Source of the DNA: Polyangiaceae bacterium
Lineage (GTDB): Bacteria > Myxococcota_A > Polyangia > Polyangiales > Polyangiaceae
Assembly: GCA_022842465.1 (NCBI GenBank)
Contig: JALHPN010000044.1
Location: forward strand, 1 to 46,176
Direction: 5' to 3'
DNA: 46,176 bases
Position 1 is the stretch's first letter, and each line of letters begins with the position of its first letter. This document shows positions 17,895 to 26,171 of this stretch, piece after piece. The position numbers and the translations under genes were made by a program. Under the pieces are notes generated by a model. The model saw nothing but the letters and a program-made list of their open reading frames with translations. It did no database searches and was not told the DNA's origin.

Positions 17895-19145
17895 CTACGC
17901 CGCCTTCTGCGTGGCGCGCCAGTCCTGGATTCGGCCCCAGAAGAGCTCCGTGAACTTCTCCACCTCGTGGATGGGGAAGAGGGCGGTCACCTTCTGGCGG
18001 ACGGCGTCCTTCGCCTCGTCGCTGGCGAAGAACGCGTCGACGACCTCGTCGAGGTGGCCGAGGTGCTTCGCGCAGAACTCCTCGAAGCGCGCGGTCTCGT
18101 AGCGCGCGTCGGCGATCGCGGCGTAGCGATCGAGCTTCTCCTCGAAGGAGAGATCCAGCTTCGCGACCTCGTAGAAGGGCGCCCAGTCCTGGTTCTTCCG
18201 CATCTTCCGCTTCGTCGCCGCGCAGAAGACCGACCAGCGGACGTACGACTTCACGAGCCACGGGAAGTGCCAGTGGAGGGACGTGACCTGCGAGTCCGGG
18301 CACGGGTTCGCGAAGTCGATCGGGTACCAGACGCCGTCCTTCCGGAGCGCCTCGCACGAGTTGAACTCCCACTCGAAGAAGGAGTTGATCGTGAGCGTCA
18401 GCTTCCGGAGGTGCTCTTCCTCCGCCTTCGAGATGAAGTCGGTCTTCGTCGTGTAGCGATCGTGGAGCGGGGCGTCGGGGTCGTAGAGGACGCAGTGCGT
18501 CTGCGGGCCGAAGCCGATGCAGCGGACGAAGCGGTCGAAGTCCTTCACCGCCGCCTGCACGTGCATGACGCTCTTGCCGCTGTCCTCGTAGGCCTTCCAC
18601 GCGGACTTCACGTCGTCGACCTTGATGACCCCGCGCCAGCCGCCGCCGTCGTACGGCTTCATGAACATCGGCCAGCCGATCTCGTCCCCGACCTTTCCGA
18701 TGTCGAAGAGCTTCGCGTAGCGCGCGAGCGTCGGACGGAGATCGGGGTTGCCGGGCTCGTAGCTCTTCGGCGGGATCATCCACGTCTCGGGGATGGGCAT
18801 CCCGAGGTGCATCATCGCGCAGTAGGTCGTGTGCTTCTCGTTCGCCTGTACGCTCCAGGGGTTGTTGAAGACGTAGAGGTCGTTCATCAAAATCGACTTC
18901 TTAATCCACTCCCGGGACGTGTGGTACCAGTGCGTCAGCCGGTCGACGACGAGGTCGTACTTGCAGTCCTGGCGGAGATCGTAGGGCTCGATCGTCACGC
19001 GCTCGACCTCGAAGCGGAGCGTGTCACCGCTCCCGTCGGGGCTGGGGATGCGGAGGTCGAGCCGCTTCATGATGGCCTCGAAGCAGAGGGGCCAGCAGAT
19101 GTCGGCTCCGAGCGACAGACCGATGTGACGAACGACTTCCGCCAT
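17895..19145 (-). CDS. ATP-grasp ligase, last gene of operon B
   Basis: 416 aa from ATG at 19145 with GGAAAGGG 5 nt upstream. The central region has the ATP-grasp pattern: IGWPMFMKPYDGGGWRGV (lysine plus glycine-rich loop), HVQAAVKDFDRFVRCIGFG (grasp strand) and YPIDFANPCPDSQ with acidic and Asn metal ligands. It is distinct from the three other ATP-grasp proteins in the window and lacks their THMEW and EIGCRPPG signatures. Such enzymes join a carboxylate to an amine or thiol through an acyl phosphate. It lies 31 nt downstream of the Fes-like esterase and behind the GATase-like gene, in one transcription unit. Substrates unknown. Confidence 0.8.
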   Translation of the reverse strand: MAEVVRHIGLSLGADICWPLCFEAIMKRLDLRIPSPDGSGDTLRFEVERVTIEPYDLRQDCKYDLVVDRLTHWYHTSREWIKKSILMNDLYVFNNPWSVQANEKHTTYCAMMHLGMPIPETWMIPPKSYEPGNPDLRPTLARYAKLFDIGKVGDEIGWPMFMKPYDGGGWRGVIKVDDVKSAWKAYEDSGKSVMHVQAAVKDFDRFVRCIGFGPQTHCVLYDPDAPLHDRYTTKTDFISKAEEEHLRKLTLTINSFFEWEFNSCEALRKDGVWYPIDFANPCPDSQVTSLHWHFPWLVKSYVRWSVFCAATKRKMRKNQDWAPFYEVAKLDLSFEEKLDRYAAIADARYETARFEEFCAKHLGHLDEVVDAFFASDEAKDAVRQKVTALFPIHEVEKFTELFWGRIQDWRATQKAA

Positions 19146-19176
19146 GACCCTTTCCCGCGCGCGACTCCGCGCCCCG

Positions 19177-20337
19177 CTACTCGTAGATGAACATGAGGGG
19201 CCCGGGGAAGAGCCACGAGAGCCCTTCGCGAAGCCGATCCCGCCAGTTCTCCCAGTTGTGACCGTCCCGTGACTCGACGAAGCGAACCTGCATCCCGGTA
19301 GCATCCAGGATGGGTACGAGCGAGCGATTCTCGTAGATGAGCGACTCGTAGACGCCGCAGCTCACGAAGACGCGCTCGCTCACGGCGCTCGGGTTCTCGC
19401 GATACCGGTTCACGAAGGCGACCACCTGATCGAACAGGGGGCCGCGCCGGTTGCGCTTCCCGATGTCCGTGAAGGCGAAGGAGCCCGACTGGAGGAGGAG
19501 CCGCCCCCAGATCCCGGGGTACCGGGCCGCCGTCGAGAACGCGGCGACCGCGCCGAAGCTCGCGCCCATGAGGCACCGTGCTTGCGGTCGGTCGAGGACC
19601 GGGAGCCGCTTCGTGAGATCGGGCAGGAGCTCCTCGGTGAGGAACTTCGCGTGGGTCGCGTCGTTCGCGTACTCGCGGAGGCGATCTGGCGAGTCCGTGA
19701 ACGCGACGATGACGTCCGGGATCTCGAGCCTGTGGATCAGGTTGTCGAGGACGGGCTTCATCGCCGCGTACTTCAGGTAGTCGCTCCCGTCGTGGACGAC
19801 GATCAGCGGGTAGAGGCGCGACTTCCGGAAGCGGGCCGGGAGGTAGATCATCCCCGTGCGCGTCCCGAGCGTGCGGCTCTCGAAGCGGAAGGGCTCCATC
19901 ACGCCCGGTCGCGCGTCCGGGTCGGCCTTCGTCCACGTCGGGACCTCGTAGCCCTCCGAGTGGAGCACCGAGTTCGCGCCGAACGGGTCGCGCGCGCGGT
20001 TCGGGTTCAGCGGGTCCTCGATCCACGCGCTGTGCCCGTGTCGCTGGAGCTCGAGCTTGTACTCGACGCGCGAGCACGGCGGGATCCCGTCGAGGACGAG
20101 GTACCAGAGGTCCGTGTTCGGGATCCGCGAGAGCGAGGTCGCCGACTCGAGGCCGTAGATCCAGTGGCGGAGGATGATGCCGTCGGCCTCGCCGCGGAAG
20201 ACGAAGGTCACCGTGCCGCCCTCCACGAGCGGGAACGCGCGGCCCTTCAGGAAGGCGTCGACCTTCGCGCCGTCGGCGCCGCCGTCGATCAGGGCCTGGA
20301 TGGCGGGCTTCGACGGAGAAGGAGAGAGCGGCTTCAC
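19177..20337 (-). CDS. enterochelin-esterase-like alpha/beta hydrolase (putative esterase, PF00756 type)
   Basis: 386 aa from GTG at 20337, which overlaps the upstream TGA as GTGA. An N-terminal early-set/Fes_N-like beta domain (~40-130; VTFVFRGEADGIILRHWIYG, LWYLVLDGIPPCSRVEYKLE) precedes an esterase domain. That domain carries YPLIVVHDGSDYL, the elbow MGASFGAVAAF (Ser ~260) and GHNWENWRDRLREGL (His ~360), the standard Fes/esterase-D catalytic order. No signal peptide. Fes-type enzymes hydrolyse ester or depsipeptide bonds. Here it is co-transcribed with an ATP-grasp ligase and a GATase-like protein, suggesting it trims or releases a ligase product rather than a siderophore; no iron genes are nearby. 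Confidence 0.85.
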   Translation of the reverse strand: MKPLSPSPSKPAIQALIDGGADGAKVDAFLKGRAFPLVEGGTVTFVFRGEADGIILRHWIYGLESATSLSRIPNTDLWYLVLDGIPPCSRVEYKLELQRHGHSAWIEDPLNPNRARDPFGANSVLHSEGYEVPTWTKADPDARPGVMEPFRFESRTLGTRTGMIYLPARFRKSRLYPLIVVHDGSDYLKYAAMKPVLDNLIHRLEIPDVIVAFTDSPDRLREYANDATHAKFLTEELLPDLTKRLPVLDRPQARCLMGASFGAVAAFSTAARYPGIWGRLLLQSGSFAFTDIGKRNRRGPLFDQVVAFVNRYRENPSAVSERVFVSCGVYESLIYENRSLVPILDATGMQVRFVESRDGHNWENWRDRLREGLSWLFPGPLMFIYE

Positions 20338-21356
20338 GACGGCTTCCCCTTCTTCGTCGTCGTCCCGAAGCTCGCCTGCGGCCGCGCGATCGGGATGCGC
20401 ACGGAAGAGGCGAGCGCGCGGAAGGCGATCGGCCCGTGCGCGCCGTCGTCGCGGAGCTCGATCACGCCGTGCGGTGACTGAGGCACTCCCCCGATCCAGG
20501 TGACGCGGGTACGCGCGGGGAGCGCGAGGCAGGTCGCGGGCGCGAACCTTCGCGACATGATCTGCACGCGGTCGCGATCCTCGAGGCGCAGGCGGAACTC
20601 CGGCTGCGGGAGGACGACGACGTTGCGCGCGAGGCCGAGCCCGACGTCGAGGACCTCGGCGGCGCCCGGGCCCTGGGGCGGCGAGTCGTGGAACAGGACG
20701 ACGCGCTCGCTGATCGCCATCGCCCCCGCGCACCACGCGAAGATCACCTTGCCGCGGAGGAGATCCTTGATCCCGAAGAGCGCGAGGCGGTTCAGGAGCG
20801 ACGCGACGTGGCCGCCCGCGATCGCGACGGCCTCGCAGCCGTCGACGAGCTCGGCGATCTCGTCGCGCTGCTTCTTGACGGCCGGGCGCTCTTGCGGGCG
20901 CCACTGCTCCTCCCACTCGCGGTGGTCGCGCGCGCATCGCGCGAGGTGTCGCGCGTCTAGGTCGCGGATCGCGTCGATCGACGCGCGCCCCTCGTCCTCG
21001 AGGATCGCCTGCGGCGCCGAGCGCTGCGTGATGACGTGCTGGGCGTCGAGCGCGTGCTCGAGGCGGACGCGATAGAAGTCCTGGCGGTGGCGGAGGACCG
21101 CCTGACGGGCACGATGGGCCTCGTGGAGCTCCGGATCGGTGCGGAAGACCTCCTCGGCGCGGGCGTGGAGACCGAGGTTCACCGTCCTCTTGCCGAGGTG
21201 CTCCTGCAGATCGTCGTCCTCGGCCTCGCGCTCCTGCCATCCCGCCGTGATCGTCGCGATGCGGCCTCGCACGCCCAGCTCGGTGACCGCCTCGCCGAGG
21301 GTGGGCTCGTACCGTTGGGCGCCCAGGAGGACGATCGCACGCGGCGTGGCAGGCAT
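20334..21356 (-). CDS. class I GATase/S51-peptidase-like protein with Cys nucleophile
   Basis: 340 aa, first gene of operon B; ATG at 21356 has no strong Shine-Dalgarno. The C-terminal half has AVAIAGGHVASLLNRLALFGI (~180-200), equivalent to the GGNxxxLLxxL strand of cyanophycinase/dipeptidase E. The nucleophile elbow is AWCAGAMAI with Cys209, where S51 peptidases carry GTSAGA with Ser. PQSPHGVIEL near the end could supply a His. The N-terminal ~150 residues are charged and helical (HRARQAVLRHRQDFYRVRLEHAL) and unrecognised. It could be an amidohydrolase or glutaminase-like partner for the ligase, or a peptidase with a switched nucleophile. Confidence 0.7.
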   Translation of the reverse strand: MPATPRAIVLLGAQRYEPTLGEAVTELGVRGRIATITAGWQEREAEDDDLQEHLGKRTVNLGLHARAEEVFRTDPELHEAHRARQAVLRHRQDFYRVRLEHALDAQHVITQRSAPQAILEDEGRASIDAIRDLDARHLARCARDHREWEEQWRPQERPAVKKQRDEIAELVDGCEAVAIAGGHVASLLNRLALFGIKDLLRGKVIFAWCAGAMAISERVVLFHDSPPQGPGAAEVLDVGLGLARNVVVLPQPEFRLRLEDRDRVQIMSRRFAPATCLALPARTRVTWIGGVPQSPHGVIELRDDGAHGPIAFRALASSVRIPIARPQASFGTTTKKGKPS

Positions 21357-21490
21357 CCGAAGGGTCGAGACTCTACCACGAAGTCGGGTGCTCCCCGAAT
21401 GGCGAAAGGGTGAATGCCCGCGAGACCGCGGCCGTCGAAGGGGCGCCGTCCGGTTCCGGCGCGGCTCTTCCCCCCCTCGCAGAGGTCTTC

Positions 21491-22681
21491 ATGACTCACC
21501 GTCTCGTCACGGCGCTCTCGGCGCTCTCTCTCTCCCTCGTCGCGTGCTCGGTCGACACCACCCCGATCACTCCGCCCGGGCCCCCTGCGGCCGGGGAGGA
21601 GACGCCCGCGCCGGGCGAAGAGACGCCACCTGCGGCGAAGGCGCCGACCCCCGGCCCCGTCGTGACGGCACCGAAGCTCACCCCGGACCCCGCGTTCACG
21701 GCGATCGCGGACGCGGCGAACGACCTCTACGCGGCGGCGCCGGCCGAAGGCGACAAGACCTACGTGACCTTCCGCAAGGCGGGCGGCGCGATCGGCTGGG
21801 GGTCGGGCACGCTCGTCCGCCGCTACCTCGCGACCGGCGCGCTCGACACGTCCTTCGCGACCGGCGGCACGCTCACGACGACGCTGGTGGCGAACCCCAA
21901 CGGGCTCGCGATCGATACGTCGGGTCGGGTGCTCGTCGGCGGCACGGGCCTCTACGATCCCGACACGACGAGCGACACCGGCCGCGAGATCGTCGTCCTC
22001 CGCGTCGCGGGCGGCGCGATCGACACGACGTACGGCTCGCAGGGCCGCGCAGTCCTCAGCTTCTCGCCCGCGAACACGTTCACGACGAACCTCGTCGCCC
22101 GCGCCGATGGCGGCGTCTTCGTGTCGGTCTTCGGCCGCACGAGCGGCAACGAGTCGTACGGGAGCTTCCTCGTCGACGCGAAGGGCGCGCCCGTCGCGGG
22201 GTACGGCCCCGGCGGCTTCCGCTCGGCCGAGGGACCGACGGACGCCGCGTTCGCGCTCGGGGACGACATCATCCTTCCCGGCGCGGTCGGCCTCGCGCGC
22301 ATCGGCCCCACGGGCACCGGCAAGACGCCGCTCCTCACCACGCCGATGGCATGGGCGACGCGCGCCGAGGACGGCGCTGTCTTCGCCGTCGTCGCGAGCA
22401 AGACGTCTGCGGGCATCGAGCTCGCGCGCTTCGAAGCCTCGGGCAAGCGTGACACGACGTTCGCCCCCGTACCGGTCGACGACTCGTTCCGCGACGTGGC
22501 GCTCCTCCCCGACGGCGGCCTCCTCCTCGCAGACGCGAAGGGGATCTCGTGGGCGGGCAAGACCGGGGGCGCGCTCACGCTCGTGAGCGACACGAAGGCC
22601 GAGCGCCTCTTCGTCCTCGGCGGCGCGAAGAAGCTCGAAGTCGTCGCGGACAAGAAGGTCCTTCGCTTCACCCTCGGGTGA
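21491..22681 (+). CDS. lipoprotein with delta-60-type repeats
   Basis: 396 aa from ATG at 21491 with AGAGG upstream; the frame is open to 21410 but the lipobox (LSLSLVAC) fixes the start. A Pro/Glu/Thr-rich tether follows. The main part contains delta-60 repeat units (LDTSFATGGTLTTTL, IDTTYGSQGRAVLSF, and degenerate copies) that build a beta-propeller-like fold. Function unknown; outer- or periplasmic-surface location. It is followed after a 32-nt gap by the Ser/Thr kinase gene. It resembles the lipoprotein at 29659, probably a paralogue. Confidence 0.8.
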   Translation: MTHRLVTALSALSLSLVACSVDTTPITPPGPPAAGEETPAPGEETPPAAKAPTPGPVVTAPKLTPDPAFTAIADAANDLYAAAPAEGDKTYVTFRKAGGAIGWGSGTLVRRYLATGALDTSFATGGTLTTTLVANPNGLAIDTSGRVLVGGTGLYDPDTTSDTGREIVVLRVAGGAIDTTYGSQGRAVLSFSPANTFTTNLVARADGGVFVSVFGRTSGNESYGSFLVDAKGAPVAGYGPGGFRSAEGPTDAAFALGDDIILPGAVGLARIGPTGTGKTPLLTTPMAWATRAEDGAVFAVVASKTSAGIELARFEASGKRDTTFAPVPVDDSFRDVALLPDGGLLLADAKGISWAGKTGGALTLVSDTKAERLFVLGGAKKLEVVADKKVLRFTLG

Positions 22682-22713
22682 TCCGCCCCCGCCGACGCGC
22701 TACGCTCGACGCC

Positions 22714-24621
22714 GTGACCGCGCCCCCTGCCCTCCTGCCCGCCGGCACCGTCGTCGGCGGGGACTTCGTCGTCGAGGGTCCCCGGGGCGAAGGCGGGATG
22801 GGCGCGGTGTTCGTCGCGATGCAGACGAGCACCGGCAAGCGCCGCGCGCTGAAGCTGATGCATCGCGAGCTGCTCCGCGATCCCGTCTTCGTGAAGCGCT
22901 TCGAGCAGGAGGCGAAGGTCGGCGCGCGGATCGCGAGCGACCACGTCGTCGAGACCGTCGCCGCCGGGGTGGACGCCGCCGTCGGCCTCCCCTACCTCGT
23001 GATGGAGCTGCTCGAGGGAGAGGATCTACGAACCCGCATCGATCGGGCGGGCGCGCTCCCGATCGCAGACGCAGCCGAGATCCTCGAGCAGCTCGCCCAC
23101 GGGCTCGGCGCGGCCCACGCGGCGGGGATCGTGCATCGCGATCTCAAGCCCGAGAACGTCTTCCTCGCGCGTGCGCGACGCGCCGGGGCCTCCGCGGTCA
23201 CCGTGAAGCTCCTCGACTTCGGGATCGCCCGGCTCGCGGCGGAAGCGGCGACGCGCTCGACGCGCTCGACGGTGGGCTCGCCGCTCTGGATGGCGCCCGA
23301 GCAGACGCAGCCTGGCGCGATCACGCCTGCCGCCGACGTCTGGGCGCTCGGCCTCCTCGCCTACGAGATGCTCACGGGGCGCCACTTCTGGCGCTCGGCG
23401 AACGACGGCACGGCGACGACGGCGCAGCTCCTCCGGGAGGTGGTGCTCGATCCGATCCCGACCGCGAGCGCGCGCGCGGCCGAGCAGGGCGCACTGCCGC
23501 GCGTACCGCCCGGCTTCGACGCGTGGCTCGCGCGATGCCTCGCGCGCGAGCCGGCGTCGAGGTTCAGGGACGCGAGCGTCGCCTGGGATGCGCTCTCCAC
23601 CGTCCTCGGACCCACCGACGGGCGTACGCATGCGCGACAGCGCGTGGCGCTCGGGGACACTGTGGACGTCGCGTCGGAGCCGGCAGATCCGGCGGCCACC
23701 GGAGACGCTTCGCGTGTCGTCGTGCCGGCGAGCGCGCCTCCGCCCACGCCGGCGCCGTCCGCGCCGCCGTTCCAGGCGGTCTCGGCGCCGCCGTTCCAAG
23801 CCGCACCGCCGTACGCGCCGCACGGCATCCCGAGCGAGACCCCGGTGAACGTCTCCCATCGGACGGGAAACGTCTCGCCTTTGGATCCGGGGCTACGCGG
23901 CTCGCGGAGCGGCGTCGCCGTCGGGCTCGGCGCGTTCGGCGGTCTCGCCGTGGCCGGCCTCGCGATCGCGTTCGCCCTGTCGCGACGGAGCCCCGAGCCC
24001 GCAGTGAAGGCGCCGGCACCGGCGGACGTGCCCTCCGCGCGGCCAGCGATCGTGATCCCGGAGACGAGCGCGAGCGGTCCGTCGACGGCGATCGCCTCCG
24101 CAACGGCAGCGCCAGCCGCCACCGCCACCGCCGTGCCTCCCACGATCGCGACGACCGCGACGACCGCGCGACCGAGCAGCGCCCCGTCGGCCTCCGCCTC
24201 CGCGAAGCCCCCCGCGCCGCGTACGGTGGGCGGCGGCTTCGCGGACCCCGTGGATCGCGGCGGCCCCGTCACGTGGAAGGTGCAGGGCCGCCCGGTGCGC
24301 CTCCTCACCCGCCTCGTCTCGAACGAGAGCAACGTCGTCGATCCGGTCGTCCGGAAGGCGGTCGAGTGGAGCTCCTGGCAGTACCTCCGCTGCTACGAGC
24401 GCGCGTTCAGCGCCTCGAAGGACATGCCCGAGGGCGTCGTCACCGTCGGCTTCGACATCCTCGACCAGCTCCCGCGCCACGCGGCGGTGGCATCGTCGAC
24501 CATCGGCAACGACGCGTTCGACAAGTGTGTGGTGAATACACTCATCGGCCAGACGATCAACGCCGCAGGCCCCGACGGTCGCGGCCACGTCGTCGTGGCC
24601 TTCAAGTTCCTGCCGAACTAG
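22714..24621 (+). CDS. transmembrane Ser/Thr protein kinase with AgmX/PglI-like extracytoplasmic domain
   Basis: 635 aa from GTG at 22714 (GTG at 22678, overlapping the upstream stop, is a possible longer start). The kinase domain (~15-290) is complete: GEGGMGAVF, Lys47 in RRALKLM, HRDLKPEN (141-148), DFG (168-170), SPLWMAPEQ and DVWALGLLAYEML. A Pro/Ala-rich linker leads to one membrane helix (~400-425) and a second low-complexity Ala/Thr/Pro linker. The C-terminal ~100 residues (WQYLRCYERAF...GVVTVGFDIL...STIGNDAFDKCVVNTLIG) resemble the AgmX/PglI C-terminal domain of myxobacteria. This links phosphorylation to envelope or motility sensing. Its TAG overlaps the convergent ATP-grasp stop in CTAG. 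Confidence 0.9.
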   Translation: MTAPPALLPAGTVVGGDFVVEGPRGEGGMGAVFVAMQTSTGKRRALKLMHRELLRDPVFVKRFEQEAKVGARIASDHVVETVAAGVDAAVGLPYLVMELLEGEDLRTRIDRAGALPIADAAEILEQLAHGLGAAHAAGIVHRDLKPENVFLARARRAGASAVTVKLLDFGIARLAAEAATRSTRSTVGSPLWMAPEQTQPGAITPAADVWALGLLAYEMLTGRHFWRSANDGTATTAQLLREVVLDPIPTASARAAEQGALPRVPPGFDAWLARCLAREPASRFRDASVAWDALSTVLGPTDGRTHARQRVALGDTVDVASEPADPAATGDASRVVVPASAPPPTPAPSAPPFQAVSAPPFQAAPPYAPHGIPSETPVNVSHRTGNVSPLDPGLRGSRSGVAVGLGAFGGLAVAGLAIAFALSRRSPEPAVKAPAPADVPSARPAIVIPETSASGPSTAIASATAAPAATATAVPPTIATTATTARPSSAPSASASAKPPAPRTVGGGFADPVDRGGPVTWKVQGRPVRLLTRLVSNESNVVDPVVRKAVEWSSWQYLRCYERAFSASKDMPEGVVTVGFDILDQLPRHAAVASSTIGNDAFDKCVVNTLIGQTINAAGPDGRGHVVVAFKFLPN

Positions 24622-25847
24622 CGCGCGCGGACCTTCAAGGTCTGCCCCACCACGTCCAGCATCTCGCGGAGGGTGTCGTAGTCGGGGTGCTTCATGCGGA
24701 CCCAGGCGTTCGCCATGTAGCCCGCCTCGACCGGCTGCGTCGGCGTGCCGGACGGCGGCAGGTGCGCGTCGATGATGAAGGGGCCGAAGCGCCGCTGGAT
24801 CTCGTCGGCGCCGTCGTAGTGGTCGATCGTGCCGTCGCGGTCGGGGCGGAGGGCGATGATGCCCGCAGCGAAGCGGCGCGAGAGCTTCTGCGAGGGGCGG
24901 CCGTGGACGACGGCCATCGCCCACTCGCGGTAGATGTCGATCTCGTTCGACGCCGCGTAGAGGTCCCACGCGCGCACGCCCGGCGGGCGGCAGCCGATCT
25001 CGTTGAACTTGAGCCCCTTCGGCCCGAAGAACCACTCCATGTGGGTAGCGGAGGTCTCGATCCCGAGCACCTCGTTCACCTTCTTCCCCATCGCCCGCAC
25101 CTCGTCGTAGGCGGAGACGGCGTCGAGGCGATTGGTGGCGACGAACTGCGGCGAGATCCAGCGCGTGCGCATCGCCTCGAGCACGTTCGGGTAGTAGTGG
25201 CTCACGAAGTCGTGAACCACGCGACCGCCGATCGAGATCGTGTCGTAGAAGCCCTCGTGCCCCTCGATGAACTCCTCGATCGCGACGCTCCGGCCTTGCG
25301 GCACGCCGAAGGAGGCGAGGACGCCGTCGAGGTCGCTCTCGCGGTCGACCCGCGCCGTCCCCGAGGCGCCCGCCGCGTCGCGCGGCTTCACGATGATCGG
25401 GTAGCCGATCCGCTTCGCGAAATCGCGGATCTCGGCCGGATCGCTCGAGCCGATCGACTGCGCGCAGGGGATGCCCGCCGCGACGAGCGCTTCCTTCATC
25501 GCCGGCTTGTCGCGGCAGAGGAAGGTCGTCCGGACGCTCGTGCCGGGGATCCCACATGCCTCGCGCACCTTCGCCGCGCACATGACGTGAGCCTCGACGA
25601 CGGCCTCGAGGCGATCGACCTTCACCTTCGTCTGGAGCCAGCGGACGACCTTCTCGACCTGCCCGACGTCCGTGACGTTCGACACCTGCTCGTAGTGCGT
25701 GAGCCAGCGCTGGAGATCGCCGTCGAGCGACGACTTCGGCCGCTCGCCGATGCCGGTCACCCGCGCGCCGACGTCGTGGAGCGCGCGCGCGAACTCGCGC
25801 TGGTTCGCCGGGAAGCAGGGCTCGAGGAGGACGACGTCGACGGGCAT
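24618..25847 (-). CDS. ATP-grasp ligase paralogue 1
   Basis: 409 aa from ATG at 25847. A pre-ATP-grasp domain begins VDVVLLEPCFPANQREFARAL (Rossmann-like). The ATP-grasp domain has RIGYPIIVKPRDAAGASGT, AIEEFIEGHEGFYDTISI and metal-ligand region NEIGCRPPG (Glu ~282). THMEWFF precedes it and IDIYREWAMAVVHG follows. These three signatures are shared with the proteins at 32929-34146 and 38163-39389, so the three are paralogues of the D-Ala-ligase/carnosine-synthase-like branch. Predicted reaction is ATP-dependent amide bond formation; substrates unknown. It is monocistronic, convergent with the kinase and divergent from glgA. A frame upstream of 25847 is not supported. Confidence 0.85.
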   Translation of the reverse strand: MPVDVVLLEPCFPANQREFARALHDVGARVTGIGERPKSSLDGDLQRWLTHYEQVSNVTDVGQVEKVVRWLQTKVKVDRLEAVVEAHVMCAAKVREACGIPGTSVRTTFLCRDKPAMKEALVAAGIPCAQSIGSSDPAEIRDFAKRIGYPIIVKPRDAAGASGTARVDRESDLDGVLASFGVPQGRSVAIEEFIEGHEGFYDTISIGGRVVHDFVSHYYPNVLEAMRTRWISPQFVATNRLDAVSAYDEVRAMGKKVNEVLGIETSATHMEWFFGPKGLKFNEIGCRPPGVRAWDLYAASNEIDIYREWAMAVVHGRPSQKLSRRFAAGIIALRPDRDGTIDHYDGADEIQRRFGPFIIDAHLPPSGTPTQPVEAGYMANAWVRMKHPDYDTLREMLDVVGQTLKVRAR

Positions 25848-26171
25848 GAGGGCCGCGCTCTTAGCAAGGCTCGGCCCCGGAGGGAACGGCGGCCGCGTCG
25901 ACGCCTCCTGCCCCTTCGCGAACGGGCTGTCGCCCCCCTCGAGCGCCACGGACGGCGACGACGCCGTCGTCGCGCCGGAGACCCACGGAGTCCGAGACCG
26001 CTCCCGTCGAGGCGGTCGTCGAGACCGACACGCTCGGAGCGAGGATGACGGAACGCGGCGACACGTCGCTCGCTAGCCGGCGTCCGCAGCCGGAGGGCGA
26101 CCGGCGCGGCGGAGCAGGGCGAAACGATTCCCTTGCGTCCCCCGGCGCTCCTCCTCTAAGGGTGCGCCATC
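25848..26171. other. intergenic region between divergent ATP-grasp and glgA genes
   Basis: 324 bases with no convincing gene. Open frames extend into it from both sides but lack start signals. It presumably holds two divergent promoters; no motif is recognisable by eye. Confidence 0.5.

Noticed and set aside
19177..20337. Siderophore (enterobactin) esterase role for the Fes-like protein
   Set aside because: No siderophore biosynthesis, TonB receptor or Fur-type context nearby; operon partners are amide-bond enzymes.
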